From assembly GCF_001761485.1 (NCBI RefSeq), contig NC_090772.1:2416501-2480500 (forward strand): DNA of 64,000 nt. Reading direction: 5' to 3'. Under the pieces are notes generated by a model that saw only the letters and a program-made list of their open reading frames with translations, had not been told where the DNA came from and searched no databases. How positions within the stretch are numbered: position 1 is the first letter of the stretch; the number at the start of each line of letters is the position of its first letter. Positions 42,156 through 52,371 of this stretch are shown piece by piece. The translations under genes were made by a program, and so were the position numbers. The stretch comes from Yarrowia lipolytica. Lineage: Eukaryota; Ascomycota; Dipodascomycetes; Dipodascales.

Positions 42156-43279
42156 TTTGTAATTAATTTATATGTTGACGAATATAGGAGCAGGTGGTTC
42201 GTCTCTATATTTTATCTACAGCACTAAGTGTTTGACTCTATACTCCTCCAGGTTCATATCTGTTCATCTCATTCACTTTCTCTCGTGTTCCTGACGCCGG
42301 AAGTTGAGTCTCCGAAGGGCCGTCTGATAACGGTCCAGAGTCGAACATCATTCTAAGATCAGATCGCCCAAGGACAAGCAAAGTCCTTAGGATCGTTTGA
42401 TGCAAAGATTGTGTACATCGGAGATACTTTACGTGTACTGAACAGCACTTGTATGGGTATTGTACTCATACTACCAGACATAACAATCAAGTCTGCAGGT
42501 TTGATCCATGGCATTCAGTTACGTTTCATTTACAATCAACTCAGTCTCAGTATACTCAGACTACAAGTAGCAGATTTGATAGATGCTAAGATTCTCTGTT
42601 TTATCACACCCAGCGGTCTTTCTGGGCTATAAGCAATTGTGTATAGTGAATCAAACATCAAACATTGGTCTCCAGGGACTCAAAACCAACCGAGTAATCA
42701 ATCTGAATCACGGGACTGTGGGATTGGCCAATCTATGTCGGGTGTCTAGCCTCGCTTCTCTTCTCTTCTCTGTCCTGTCTACAGAACATGTGAGTGAAGT
42801 AATGGTCTATAGACCCCCACGATTGACTCCCTGAAGACCGAGACGGAGACGAGACAACAGAGACAACAACGAGACACAGGCTAGAGCCAAGACGACGACG
42901 ACGACGAGAAGGAAACGACCGATGGCAACCGGTTTCAAGTTCAGCAGAGTCCATAAATTCGTTCCGGCAGTCTTTCCGAAGATTTTAACAGAAAAGCCTT
43001 TGTCAATTGCTGCTTCTTCTGATCACATTCGAAGACACGGATTCGAAAACTACAAAGTAGGTAGATGCATTGGTTCATAACTACTGGAATTCCCCGACTC
43101 TGGCAATTCCAACGGTACCAATAACTACCTTTCCAGGTAACTTTTCGGCCAAATTTTATTATATATATTTATATTTTATATATATAGTTTTTTATTCTTT
43201 TGGTTTTTTTTTATTCCTAATGACTAATCAAGCGTCTAAATGATAGCCGCCAACATACCTCAGAAACCCATCTAGAATA
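42156..43279. other. Spacer between the permease and tRNA-Ala
   Basis: No gene supported. It contains a GAC/GAG purine-rich stretch (42838-42912) with ACGACGACG repeats and an AT-rich run at 43155-43215. Frames are under 85 codons. Confidence 0.6.
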
Positions 43280-43353
43280 GGGCGTCTGGTGTAGTTGGTT
43301 ATCACATGCGCTTAGCATGCGCGAGGTCCCCGGTTCGATTCCGGTGTCGTCCA
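43280..43353 (+). tRNA. tRNA-Ala (anticodon AGC)
   Basis: Opens GGGCGTCTGG and closes GTCGTCC plus discriminator A. The anticodon loop TTAGCAT gives AGC; the T-loop is TTCGATT. The U-U mismatch in the acceptor also occurs in yeast tRNA-Ala. No intron. A TTTTT terminator follows directly. Confidence 0.94.
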
Positions 43354-44169
43354 TTTTTGTCCTGTGACGGGAAATGCGTTGGTATTTTTTTGTTTTGGCC
43401 GAACTTCGGAGGGGTTTTTTATGATTTTATGTAAGTATTTTTGTTGTGGTGTTGATGGTTACAACTACTAGTTGGGAAATGGTTGGGACATTATTCAACA
43501 TTTCCAACACTTTTAACTGGATATGTCAACAGAAAAGCTGACCTTTTAGTCCGACGATATCAGCCACTATATGATAGTTTCAAGCCCTAATGCGAAGCCA
43601 CAATGGAGACCTTCAAACGAACAGTCCATCATTGAAATATTGTCCCTCTTGTAGTCTGAGACCTACCTACGAGTAGACAAGATATACCCAAGTAGACAAG
43701 ATACACCGGAGTAGACCGACATATACGATAGTCCACCAACTTTTGTCGTGCTAAGACAACAATTGACGACCTGAAACTCTTGCTTATCTCTGGATGTACT
43801 ATTTTTGGGATATATATAAGTGTGGCTTGACCGCGTGGACGCAAAAACATCACTGTAATACCAAAAAGTAGAGAATTCACCTCGAAAACAAGTCTGTGGA
43901 GCAAGCTTGAGCTCATTCGGAGTTCCAAGTCGCCATTTGCAAGGTTCAGCCACATCTGAAAGTTGGATGTGCAAGTACAGTAGTAGTGGAAGTACACGAA
44001 CAAGTAGACACAAGTTCGAGATGGGGAGTTGGAAAACAGTGATAGAATGTCGAATTGTAATTGTTTACAAACTTCCGGTCAAATTCCGTTCGCATCCCGT
44101 CTTAATTGTGTAGTTATGGTGAAGTACGAGTGGGTATGGAACTCCGTTTTCCACTAATTGTAGGTAAAA

Positions 44170-44233
44170 CGAAAGCAGTGACGAAAGCAGTGACGAAGCA
44201 GTGACGAAAGAAGTGACGAAAGCAGTGACGAAA
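44170..44233. repeat. GAAAGCAGTGAC minisatellite
   Basis: Five or six units of 11-12 bases in tandem, differing by single bases. Confidence 0.9.
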
Positions 44234-44630
44234 TAAATGACTTTGACAACTGATAGCAGGTTTCTGAAAACACTGTTGACCATAATTTTGAGCTTCCATC
44301 GCTTTCATCGAAGGTTCAAGCCTCCTTTCCCACATCTCTGATATGAAACCTTGGAAACAAGTTTGACTGTGTCTGGCGCGATATCTAGCAAAGCAACCGT
44401 TGGATATTTTTATGTACTTGGAATCATGTGGTTTCTTTGATTCTTTTGGTACAAACAAATACTATATATATGTTATCCCCGACGGGAATAGAAAGTCTCC
44501 CTGCCTACGTAGCTATTCGTAGCCCAACTCTGTCTTGTCGATCTCCATTATCTCCATTGTGGCTGGTATCGAACAATCAAAATACCATTGTGGCTGCCAC
44601 TCGCTTCAACCCGGTCTTCCGTGGCTAATT

Positions 44631-44638
44631 TATAGATA
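44631..44638 (+). promoter_or_regulatory. TATA-like element of SEO1-like copy A
   Basis: TATAGATA about 36 bases before the chosen ATG (44674). It sits only 9 bases before the other in-frame ATG at 44647, which favours the inner one. Confidence 0.45.
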
Positions 44639-44673
44639 TCAACGAGATGCTCATTCACTCAGTTCAACACACG

Positions 44674-46347
44674 ATGGAAAAACTCGGAAAAATTAAAAAC
44701 CTCCTTCCAAAGGTCAAGGAACCCTCACCCGAGGTGTACCAAGCTGTTCTTGAAAAGTATCCCAAATTCCGGGAAGAAGAGAAGAAACAGACACTGGAAT
44801 ACAGAGACGAAGTCCACCGATCGAAGTGGGCCTTCTTTGATGAGTACGAGTACCGGCAAACTGTGTCGAAATCAGTCAAACGATTCGGATGGTTTGATCC
44901 TGACGACAGTCCTGCTGAACGTCGTCTTATCATCAAGTTGGACGTGATTCTCACCTTCTACTGTTTTGTCATTTATTGGATCAAGTATCTAGATCAATCC
45001 AATATCAACAATGCCTATGTTTCCGGTCTCAAGGAAGATCTGGGATTCAAGGGCAATGACCTGGTCACTACTCAGGCAATGTACTCCGCAGGAGCCATCA
45101 TCTTCCAGCTACCCTTTCTCTACATCATTCCAAAGTTCCCCAACAACTACATTTTGCCGGTTATGGACTTTGGTTGGGGTATCATGACCCTGTTGCTCTA
45201 CAAAACGTCCAATCCCGGTGGAGTCAAGGCCCTCCGATTTTTCGTAGGAGCCTTCGAGGCTGCCTGGTACCCCCTGATGCACTACATGCTCGGATCCTGG
45301 CTCAAGCCAAGGGAAATCAACCGACGAGCAGGTTTTGTTTACTGTGCTCAGTTCCTGGGGACTACAACCTCGGGTCTCTTGGCAGCAGCCGCAACCACCC
45401 ATCTGGATGGATATCTAGGACACAAGGGCTGGCAATGGCTGTTCATCCTAGACGGAATTGTCTCTATGCCAGTTGGTCTTTTGGGTATCTGGATCCTCCC
45501 TGGAACTCCTCATAGATGTACATCTCTGTTTCTCACAGACGAAGAGATTGTAATTGCCAGAGAACGGCTCAAGAGAGGCCCTAGAGACACCCACCAGCTA
45601 CAGTTGCTTGACAAACAGCTGTGGAAAAGAATTCTCACCTCCTGGAAGTTGTGGATCCCGATGGCAACAGGTATTGCCTTTTGGTGCTCCTGCAACATTC
45701 CTTCCAATGGCGCCTATCTGCTGTGGCTGCACTCGTTGGGTCGGTACAACTCAGCTCAGGTCAACAACATGTCCACTATAGCCCCCGCTCTGGGCATTGC
45801 TTGGGTCGCTATAGTTGTCACAATTGCTGACTATGGTAACCGCTGGATGGCCATTGTTTTTGCCGAGCTGTGGGTCATCATTGGAGCGGTGATTCTGGCG
45901 GTGTGGTACGTTCCCGAGTCCGCCAAATGGTTAGCCTGGTGCACGTCGTACTTTGCCCTGAGTATGTCGGCCTCGCTGTATTCCTGGATCAACGACATTT
46001 GCCGTCACAACTCACAAGAACGGGCCATCATCTTGCTTCTGGTGAACACCATCTCTCAGACTTGTCAGACTTGGACTTCGGTGCTGGTGTTCAAGACGGT
46101 CGAGTCGCCGCGGTATCTGAAGGGGTATTGTTTTTCCGCCGCCTTTTCGTTTCTGTTGATTTGCATGGTTTTTATTCTGCTGTCGTTCTACAAGAGCCAG
46201 GAACGAAAAGACGCCAGGTTGAACGGAATTGTGCTGTACAATTCTGGTTTGGCTGACACCGCGGAGGCAGAGGGGGGGACCGACACATCGGAGAGTGATG
46301 ATAAGCTGGCTGTCGGATCCGAAAGAAAAGAAAAACATAGAAGTTAA
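44674..46347 (+). CDS. SEO1-like permease (anion:cation symporter family), copy A
   Basis: Encodes 557 residues from 44674. An ATG nine codons upstream is possible, but the inner one aligns exactly with the start of copy B. The helix-1 region LDQSNINNAYVSGLKEDLGF is the signature of the Dal5/Vht1/Fen2/Seo1 family. The C-terminal run YLKGYCFSAAF and ARLNGIVLYNS match Seo1 best. The family carries organic anions such as allantoate, pantothenate or biotin; Seo1 itself is linked to sulfoxide resistance. The substrate is therefore unknown. About twelve helices are visible. The gene faces copy B tail to tail, 186 bases apart, and shares long identical stretches with it. Confidence 0.87.
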   Translation: MEKLGKIKNLLPKVKEPSPEVYQAVLEKYPKFREEEKKQTLEYRDEVHRSKWAFFDEYEYRQTVSKSVKRFGWFDPDDSPAERRLIIKLDVILTFYCFVIYWIKYLDQSNINNAYVSGLKEDLGFKGNDLVTTQAMYSAGAIIFQLPFLYIIPKFPNNYILPVMDFGWGIMTLLLYKTSNPGGVKALRFFVGAFEAAWYPLMHYMLGSWLKPREINRRAGFVYCAQFLGTTTSGLLAAAATTHLDGYLGHKGWQWLFILDGIVSMPVGLLGIWILPGTPHRCTSLFLTDEEIVIARERLKRGPRDTHQLQLLDKQLWKRILTSWKLWIPMATGIAFWCSCNIPSNGAYLLWLHSLGRYNSAQVNNMSTIAPALGIAWVAIVVTIADYGNRWMAIVFAELWVIIGAVILAVWYVPESAKWLAWCTSYFALSMSASLYSWINDICRHNSQERAIILLLVNTISQTCQTWTSVLVFKTVESPRYLKGYCFSAAFSFLLICMVFILLSFYKSQERKDARLNGIVLYNSGLADTAEAEGGTDTSESDDKLAVGSERKEKHRS

Positions 46348-46533
46348 TGGGGTTTCAGAAACACGCAGTAACGGGACAGGTAGAGTTGAGTTGGAGTCGA
46401 GACTCCTAGCTCCAGATGGTCCTCTCCGACGGCAGTGATAGAGCAGGATCTCAAATGCTCTAGACTCAACCGGTTTTCGAACTGAAGTTCACATCTAGCT
46501 AGGAGATTCTAAGACGCGGTATAATCATTTCAA

Positions 46534-48189
46534 CTAAATACTATACTTATCTACCTTGAAATCGGTCTTACCATCACTCTCAGAGACCTCTGCCGTGTCC
46601 ATAGACTCAACAAGAGTCGAATTATACAGGACAATACCGTTCAGTCTGGCATCCTTCCGCTCCTGTCTCTTGTAGAAGAAGAGCATGACAAAAACCATAC
46701 CCACAAGAATGAGGGAGAAGGCGGCACAGAAGCAGTAGCCCTTGAGGAACCTGGGCGACTCCACCGTCTTGAAAACCAGCACCGAAGTCCAAGTCTGACA
46801 GGTCTGCGCCACTGTGTTGACCAGCAGCAATATTATGGCCCGTTCCTGGGCATTATGACGACAAATGTCGTTGATCCAGGAATACAGCGAGGCCAACATA
46901 CTCAGGGCAAAGTACGACGTGCACCAGGCTAGCCATTTGGCGGACTCGGGAACGTACCACACCGCCAGAATCACCGCTCCAATGATGACCCACAGCTCGG
47001 CAAAAACAATGGCCATCCAGCGGTTGCCATAGTCGGCAATTGTGACAACTATAGCGACCCAAGCAATGCCCAAAGCGGGGGCAATAGTTGACATGTTGTT
47101 GACCTGGGCCGAGTTGTACCGACCCAGAGAGTGTAGCCACAGAATGAAGGCTCCACTGGATGGAATCTGGCAGCAGCACCAAAAGGCGATACCTGTTGCC
47201 AGGGGGATCCACAGCTTCCAAGAGTTGAGAATGTTTTTCCACAGCTGTTTGTCAAACAGTTGCAGCTGGTGGGTATCATTGGGCCCTCTTCTCAGTCGTT
47301 CTCTAGCCAGCACGATTTCCTCTTCGGTCAGGAAGATGGAGGTGCATCTATGAGGAGTGCCGGGGAGAATCCAGATTCCCAGAAGACCCACGGGAAGCGT
47401 AATGATGCCGTCCAAAATGAACAGCCATTGCCAGCCCTTGTGGCCCAGATACTCGTGCAAATGAGTGGTTGCAGCTGCTGCCAAAAGACCCGAAGTTGTG
47501 GTTCCAAGAAACTGAGCACAGTAAACAAAACCTGCTCGCCGGTTGATTTCCCTCGGCTTGAGCCAGGATCCGAGCATATAGTGCATCAGCGGATACCATG
47601 CGGCCTCAAAAGCCCCCACAAAAAACCTCAGCGCTTGCACTCCACCTGGACTCTTGGCTTTGTAAAGCAGTAGAGTCATTAGACCCCAACCAAAGTCCAT
47701 AACCGGCAAAATGTAGTTGTTGGGAAACTTGGGAATGATGTAAAGGAATGGTAGCTGGAAGATGATGGCCCCTGCCGAGTACATGGCTTGAGTTGTCACC
47801 AGATCATTACCTTTGAAATCGAGATCTTCTTTCATACCAGAAACATAGGCATTGTTGATGTTGGATTGATCCAGGTACTTGATCCAGTAGACTACGAAGC
47901 AGAATGCTGTGAGAATCACGTCCAACTTGAGAATCAGACGTCGTTCAGCAGGCGTATCTTCGGGATCAAACCATCCAAACCGTTTTAGAGACTTGACTGG
48001 CGTCTGTCTGTACTCGTACTCGTCGAAGAAGGCCCATTTGGATCGCTTTGCCTCGTCTCTGTATTCCAACGTCTGTTCTTTCTCTTCTTCTCGGTATTTC
48101 GGGTACTTTTGAAGCACAGCTTGGTACACTTTGGCCGAGGGTTCTTTGACTGGCGGCAGAAAAGAGAATTTTCTGAGATTTTCGAGCAT
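46534..48189 (-). CDS. SEO1-like permease, copy B
   Basis: Encodes 551 residues from the ATG at 48189 (MLENLRKFSFLPPVKEP). The frame is open upstream but has no earlier ATG close to it that would follow the TATA box at 48222. It is the inverted partner of the gene at 44674: the same LDQSNINNAYVSGMKEDLDF signature, the same twelve-helix pattern, and an identical stretch around AQVNNMSTIAPALGIAWVAI and well beyond. Differences cluster in the N-terminal 70 residues, a few helix positions and the C-terminal tail. Probable plasma-membrane uptake of an organic anion or vitamin; substrate unknown. The close pair suggests a recent duplication kept similar by gene conversion. Confidence 0.87.
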   Translation of the reverse strand: MLENLRKFSFLPPVKEPSAKVYQAVLQKYPKYREEEKEQTLEYRDEAKRSKWAFFDEYEYRQTPVKSLKRFGWFDPEDTPAERRLILKLDVILTAFCFVVYWIKYLDQSNINNAYVSGMKEDLDFKGNDLVTTQAMYSAGAIIFQLPFLYIIPKFPNNYILPVMDFGWGLMTLLLYKAKSPGGVQALRFFVGAFEAAWYPLMHYMLGSWLKPREINRRAGFVYCAQFLGTTTSGLLAAAATTHLHEYLGHKGWQWLFILDGIITLPVGLLGIWILPGTPHRCTSIFLTEEEIVLARERLRRGPNDTHQLQLFDKQLWKNILNSWKLWIPLATGIAFWCCCQIPSSGAFILWLHSLGRYNSAQVNNMSTIAPALGIAWVAIVVTIADYGNRWMAIVFAELWVIIGAVILAVWYVPESAKWLAWCTSYFALSMLASLYSWINDICRHNAQERAIILLLVNTVAQTCQTWTSVLVFKTVESPRFLKGYCFCAAFSLILVGMVFVMLFFYKRQERKDARLNGIVLYNSTLVESMDTAEVSESDGKTDFKVDKYSI

Positions 48190-49542
48190 TTTGGGTAGCG
48201 AAATCGACAGAAATCTGCCGCTATATACAATAAACGAGCCACTGGTGAAGAACTGGATCAACAGCAGCCACATATAAGTGAGCAATAGGAGCCACAATGG
48301 AGATACCGGAGATCATCAACATAGAGTTTTACAAAGTGGCAGATTGATTCGGAACAAGTCATCGTGATGGGTTGCAAAAGGTATTAGGAGAACAGTAATA
48401 GGTTACAATTTGAGAACATGCAATTATATCTTCTTCTTTACATACAAAAAAGCTCATCTACAGTCAACAGAAACCTCCGACGAAGATAACCTTTCATATA
48501 AGGTTTGGGGAAATAGCTAAAAAATAATATATATATTTTTGAACCATGGATCGTGAATGATTTTGTAAGACAACTAGAGGAGATATTGGTACCAATTGCA
48601 TCTGCCAAGCCAGGGGAATTGATTCAAACAGTCTTGGCATATTGTCGTCATACAAAGTGGTCGATTTGAGCAGCGTGGAAGTTCCGAGGCACGCCTGAAA
48701 TTAAGCTCTCGTGTAATTGGTGTATATAAACTGGCAATTGAGACGAGCCGTACCTCCCCCATTTCTACCGTGTGTATTCCAGGACTATTTCCAGTCACGC
48801 CCACAATTATGAGACATGTTTTCATGTGGCTGAAGTTTATGTATTGTGAATCTTGCAAGTCGTGGAAAGTCCGCCACAATTGGGGTACGAGATTGGTGTT
48901 CTGAGATGAACCAGAGTTCTGTTAGTGACTGGACCGACTCCAATGCTTCTTTAAGCGGTCCGGGGACTGCAGTCCAGATTCTTGCCTTGTCTTGTCATCT
49001 GTGTCTGTACAGAACCATTGCAATTCAGACGGAGCCTCGCAGTTGGCTCTACCATGGTGCATCAGCACCAAATCGGAGTCTCCACTGTGGCTTAAGCTAC
49101 GATATAGAGTGGCTGATCACGTAGAACTGAGATGACTTTGGACTTACTGTAGATGGAATAGAGAGACCGCAGAGATGTGAGACTGTGTTGTATGGAGTTG
49201 GGCCAGGTGATATGGAGACGATTTTATCCATTAGATGCCTTTGACTCTCCTCTAGAAAATCTCAACCAATGGTTCTGTATTTATCCCTCTTTTTTTCTTC
49301 TTTTTTTCCCATTTTATTTATTTATTTATTATTATTTATTTATTTTCCCTTTCCCTAATGATTCATTTTTCCCATTTTGTTATTATTTTCCTAATAAATA
49401 TAATTAGTCGTAACGCACCGCAGTTCGAATCCCCATCTCCACCAACCTTAATTCGCCGTCCCAAGATTCGCCACAGTCGTAAAGGTACGCCATCAGCACA
49501 GCATCCAGCACACAACATTTACATCTACAGCAACCAGACACA
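48190..49542. other. Spacer between SEO1-like copy B and PRE5
   Basis: Holds two outward-facing promoters. No gene supported; frames are under 102 codons. An AT-rich tract with TTTATT words lies at 49310-49345. Confidence 0.6.
48222..48227 (-). promoter_or_regulatory. TATA box of SEO1-like copy B
   Basis: TATATA (read TTGTATATAG on the minus strand), 33 bases before the ATG at 48189. Confidence 0.6.
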
Positions 49543-50462
49543 ATGGTGAGTATTCCGAGCGTCAATTCTCCGGCAACATCGCACTAACCCAGTTTCGAAA
49601 CTCGTACGACAACGATTCCGTCACCTACTCGCCAACAGGACGACTATTCCAGGTGGAGTACGCCCTTGAGGCCATCAAACAGGGATCAGCAGTGGTAGGC
49701 CTGGTGTCCAAGACCCACGCCGTGGTTGTTGCTCTCAAACGAAACGCCGAGGAGCTGGGCTCGTACCAGAAGAAGATCATCAAGGTCGACAACCATCTCG
49801 GAGTTGCTCTTGCTGGCCTGGCCCCCGATGCCCGTGTGCTGTCCAACTTCCTGCGTCAGCAGGCCATGTCTTCTCAGATGGTGTACAAGCGGCCCCTCGC
49901 CGTCTCGCGTGCCGTCTACGCCATTGCCGACAAGGCCCAGGGAAACACCCAGCAGTATGGACGACGACCCTACGGCGTGGGTCTGCTGATCATCGGCCAC
50001 GACGAAGCCGGCCCCCACCTGTACGAGTTCCTGCCCTCCGGATCGGCTCTGGAGTACCGGGGAGCTGCCATTGGAGCCCGATCGCAGGCCGCACGAACGT
50101 ACCTGGAAAAGAAGTTTGACACGTTTCCCGATCTGTCGCTGGAGGAGCTCATTGTTGAGGGTCTCAACGCTCTGCGAGACACGCTAGCCCAGGACAAGGA
50201 GCTGACGCTCAAGAACACGTCCATTGCCTACGTCGGCAAGGACACTCCCTTCACACTGTTGGACGACGACAAGGTGGTGGACTGGCTGGCCAAGCTGGAC
50301 GGAGTTTCCAGAAAGTCCAACCCAAGACCCACCGGAGGGGAAGAGGCTGCTGAGGGAACCACGACTGAAGGTGAGCCCGCCGCTGCCGGCACTACGGCTG
50401 CTGCTACCGATGCCCCTGCCGACGCTGCTCCCGACGCCGATACTATGGACACCACTGAGTAG
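49543..50462 (+). CDS. PRE5: 20S proteasome subunit alpha-6
   Basis: Two exons. Exon 1 is only the start codon (49543-49545). The intron 49546-49592 begins GTGAGTATT and ends CACTAACCCAG. Exon 2 (49593-50462) begins TTTCGAAAC. The 290-residue product starts MFRNSYDNDSVTYSPTGRLF, matching Pre5/PSMA1 (MFRNNYD..TVTFSPTGRLF), which proves the splice. Further matches are QVEYALEAIKQGS, THAVVVALKRNAEELGSYQK, GLAPDARVLSNFLRQQ and QQYGRRPYGVGLLIIGHD. Alpha-6 belongs to the outer ring of the 20S core and is not itself catalytic. The C-terminal 50 residues are an Ala/Asp/Pro/Thr-rich tail longer than in many orthologues. A continuous frame without the intron would have no good start, so a reader that ignores the intron would truncate the protein. 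Confidence 0.95.
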
Positions 50463-50858
50463 ATGACTACGTATCAAGTGGTTGAGCATTAAGTGGTTAG
50501 AAGAGGGATGGTTCTAGACTTGTTCTGTGACAAGAAAACATCCTGTGGAATAGTTTAGGGTGGTTATGTAAGAATGAGGTTATGTAATAATGGAGGATTG
50601 TTGGATAGAGCGATGGTTGCGAAGCACGGATCGCGAGTAATGTGGCGGCAGAAGTAGTTGTAAGTATCTACAGAGTAGCCCGCTGTAGACCTCTTTGCCG
50701 TCACTGTGACAACAGAGAGATGAGTTTTATCACTGTCAGGAATGTCTGCTGGAAACTGCGTATTTCCGGCTGACTCCCTAGCCACAGACATATCCTCTCC
50801 ACAGATACCATCCCCGCAGATACATCCACTCTTCCTGCTACCTGCATCTTGGTGACTT
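50463..50858. other. Spacer between convergent genes
   Basis: 3' ends of PRE5 and of the minus-strand gene at 50859. Nothing else seen. Confidence 0.5.
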
Positions 50859-51170
50859 TCAGGCAGCACCTGAAGACCCATAACAGTTGGTGCTTTGGGT
50901 CCAGCTCCGTTCGGGCTCCTTCACCAGGAATTTGAAGTTGCTGAGGGGATATCTGCTCTCGTCTGGTGGGCCCCGTATCACTCTGAAGGAAGTAGGAGGT
51001 GGATCAACGGCGGAGGATGGACCCGCAAACTTGAATACGGCTAGTTTGGAAGGCCAAACCCCGGTCTTTGACTTCTGAGGAGGTTTGGAGAGCTCAGACG
51101 ATGCTCTGGAGCCGCACAGTGTCGAATCGTCGTTGGTTTCTTTCTTACGAGAGAATCGTAGAAAGCCCAT
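50859..51170 (-). CDS. Candidate 103-residue basic protein, function unknown
   Basis: Starts MGFLRFSRKKETNDDSTLCG. The frame continues upstream to 51317, but I choose 51170 because an excellent A/C-rich leader (CACCATCATCAAC) directly precedes it. The product is basic, with a proline-rich middle (AVDPPPTSFRVIRGPPDESR) and the segment YPLSNFKFLVKEPERSWTQ. It has no membrane helix, signal peptide or known domain. It could be real, given leader and composition. No TATA box found. Confidence 0.42.
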   Translation of the reverse strand: MGFLRFSRKKETNDDSTLCGSRASSELSKPPQKSKTGVWPSKLAVFKFAGPSSAVDPPPTSFRVIRGPPDESRYPLSNFKFLVKEPERSWTQSTNCYGSSGAA

Positions 51171-52371
51171 GTTGATGATGGTGAGATGAAGAAAAGGTGT
51201 TGTTGGTTGTAGCGAGAGAGCAATTGAATCGTGTAATTGTGTCTCAATATTGCTGGCCAAGAGTTGATAGTAAGGCACTGCAAGTCTTGTGTGGGACGGT
51301 ACGGTATTTGACCCCACAAGCTGTAGATTCCTCCTGACTCACTGGAGCCATGAAACGACAAGACCAAGTCACGTGAAAGAAGCAAAAAGTGGTCAACTAC
51401 CAAAGAAACAACAGAGCGATCCAATCACGGCGCCTCCAGCCCGTTATCTGTGGTATTAATCCGGCCTAGAACGTGACTCCAGTGTCTCAAAAGAGACATA
51501 CATGCTTCAACTTATGCATATCTATGCGGCTCAAAGCTTGGCAGTTGGCACATATAGTGACGATAGAACCAGATTGAATGTAGATATGGGGGTTTAAAGG
51601 GCTTCTTTTGGTCAATAATGGAAGATAAATGTAATTTTCTCTTTTCTTCCGTTCAAAATGGGCAATTTGACGTGTTTTAGCTCCATCTACATGACGTCAC
51701 TACCCCACCCAAAAAGCTTGGCTCACGTATAACAGCCGGCTTTCGGCCCAATCGTACTCAACATCGAGTGATTACTGTATGTACGGTACCTGTTTGTTTA
51801 ACCGGATCTAAGTTGATTCATGGACTGATTCCGTCGGGGTTCAATCGGATACTACTTGTAGCAAGCACACTTGCCAATACTTGGCCGTACTCACTATTTC
51901 GAACTAGAGGAGCCGGGTGAACTCGAGGCTTAGTCTCGACATGGTATCTACAACATTCCACTTGTAGAAATCATTAACAGAGCAAGTTCAGCAGCTAGAG
52001 GACAGTCATCGACTTGCCTAGCTCTCAATATTGAGAGGACCATGTATGATCTTCAACAGAAATTTTTGATGATTCGGCGACAAATCTCGTACCAAACTCG
52101 TAGACTCTGAAGAGCTAACTATTTTGAACTTGAGAATACTCGGACTATGGCTTCAACCCTTGGCATCCCTTGCAGTTCTTTTAGCAGCTACAAGTAGTTT
52201 CACCATGCTCAAATGTCTGGCCACGATTTAACTGATCTACAGTGTCCGTCTACAGTGTCCGTCTACAGTGTCCGTCTACAGTGTCCGTCTACAATACTAC
52301 ACCGTCGCCATGTCATCAAGTCAAATCAACTCATATATTCATCATATGTACAATATTTACAAACACTCCGC
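51171..52371. other. Spacer, no supported gene
   Basis: Only short frames. A 13-base minisatellite lies just past the SSC1 stop (52236-52293). The region otherwise carries A/T-rich but featureless sequence. Confidence 0.6.
52236..52293. repeat. CTACAGTGTCCGT minisatellite
   Basis: Four perfect 13-base units, about 80 bases beyond the 3' end of SSC1. Confidence 0.9.

Larger units (their letters stand above)
43354..44673. other. Spacer upstream of SEO1-like copy A
   Basis: No gene supported. A 12-base minisatellite lies at 44.17 kb. TATATATA occurs at 44464 and a second TATA-like word at 44631. Frames of up to 124 codons on the minus strand lack good starts or motifs. Confidence 0.55.
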
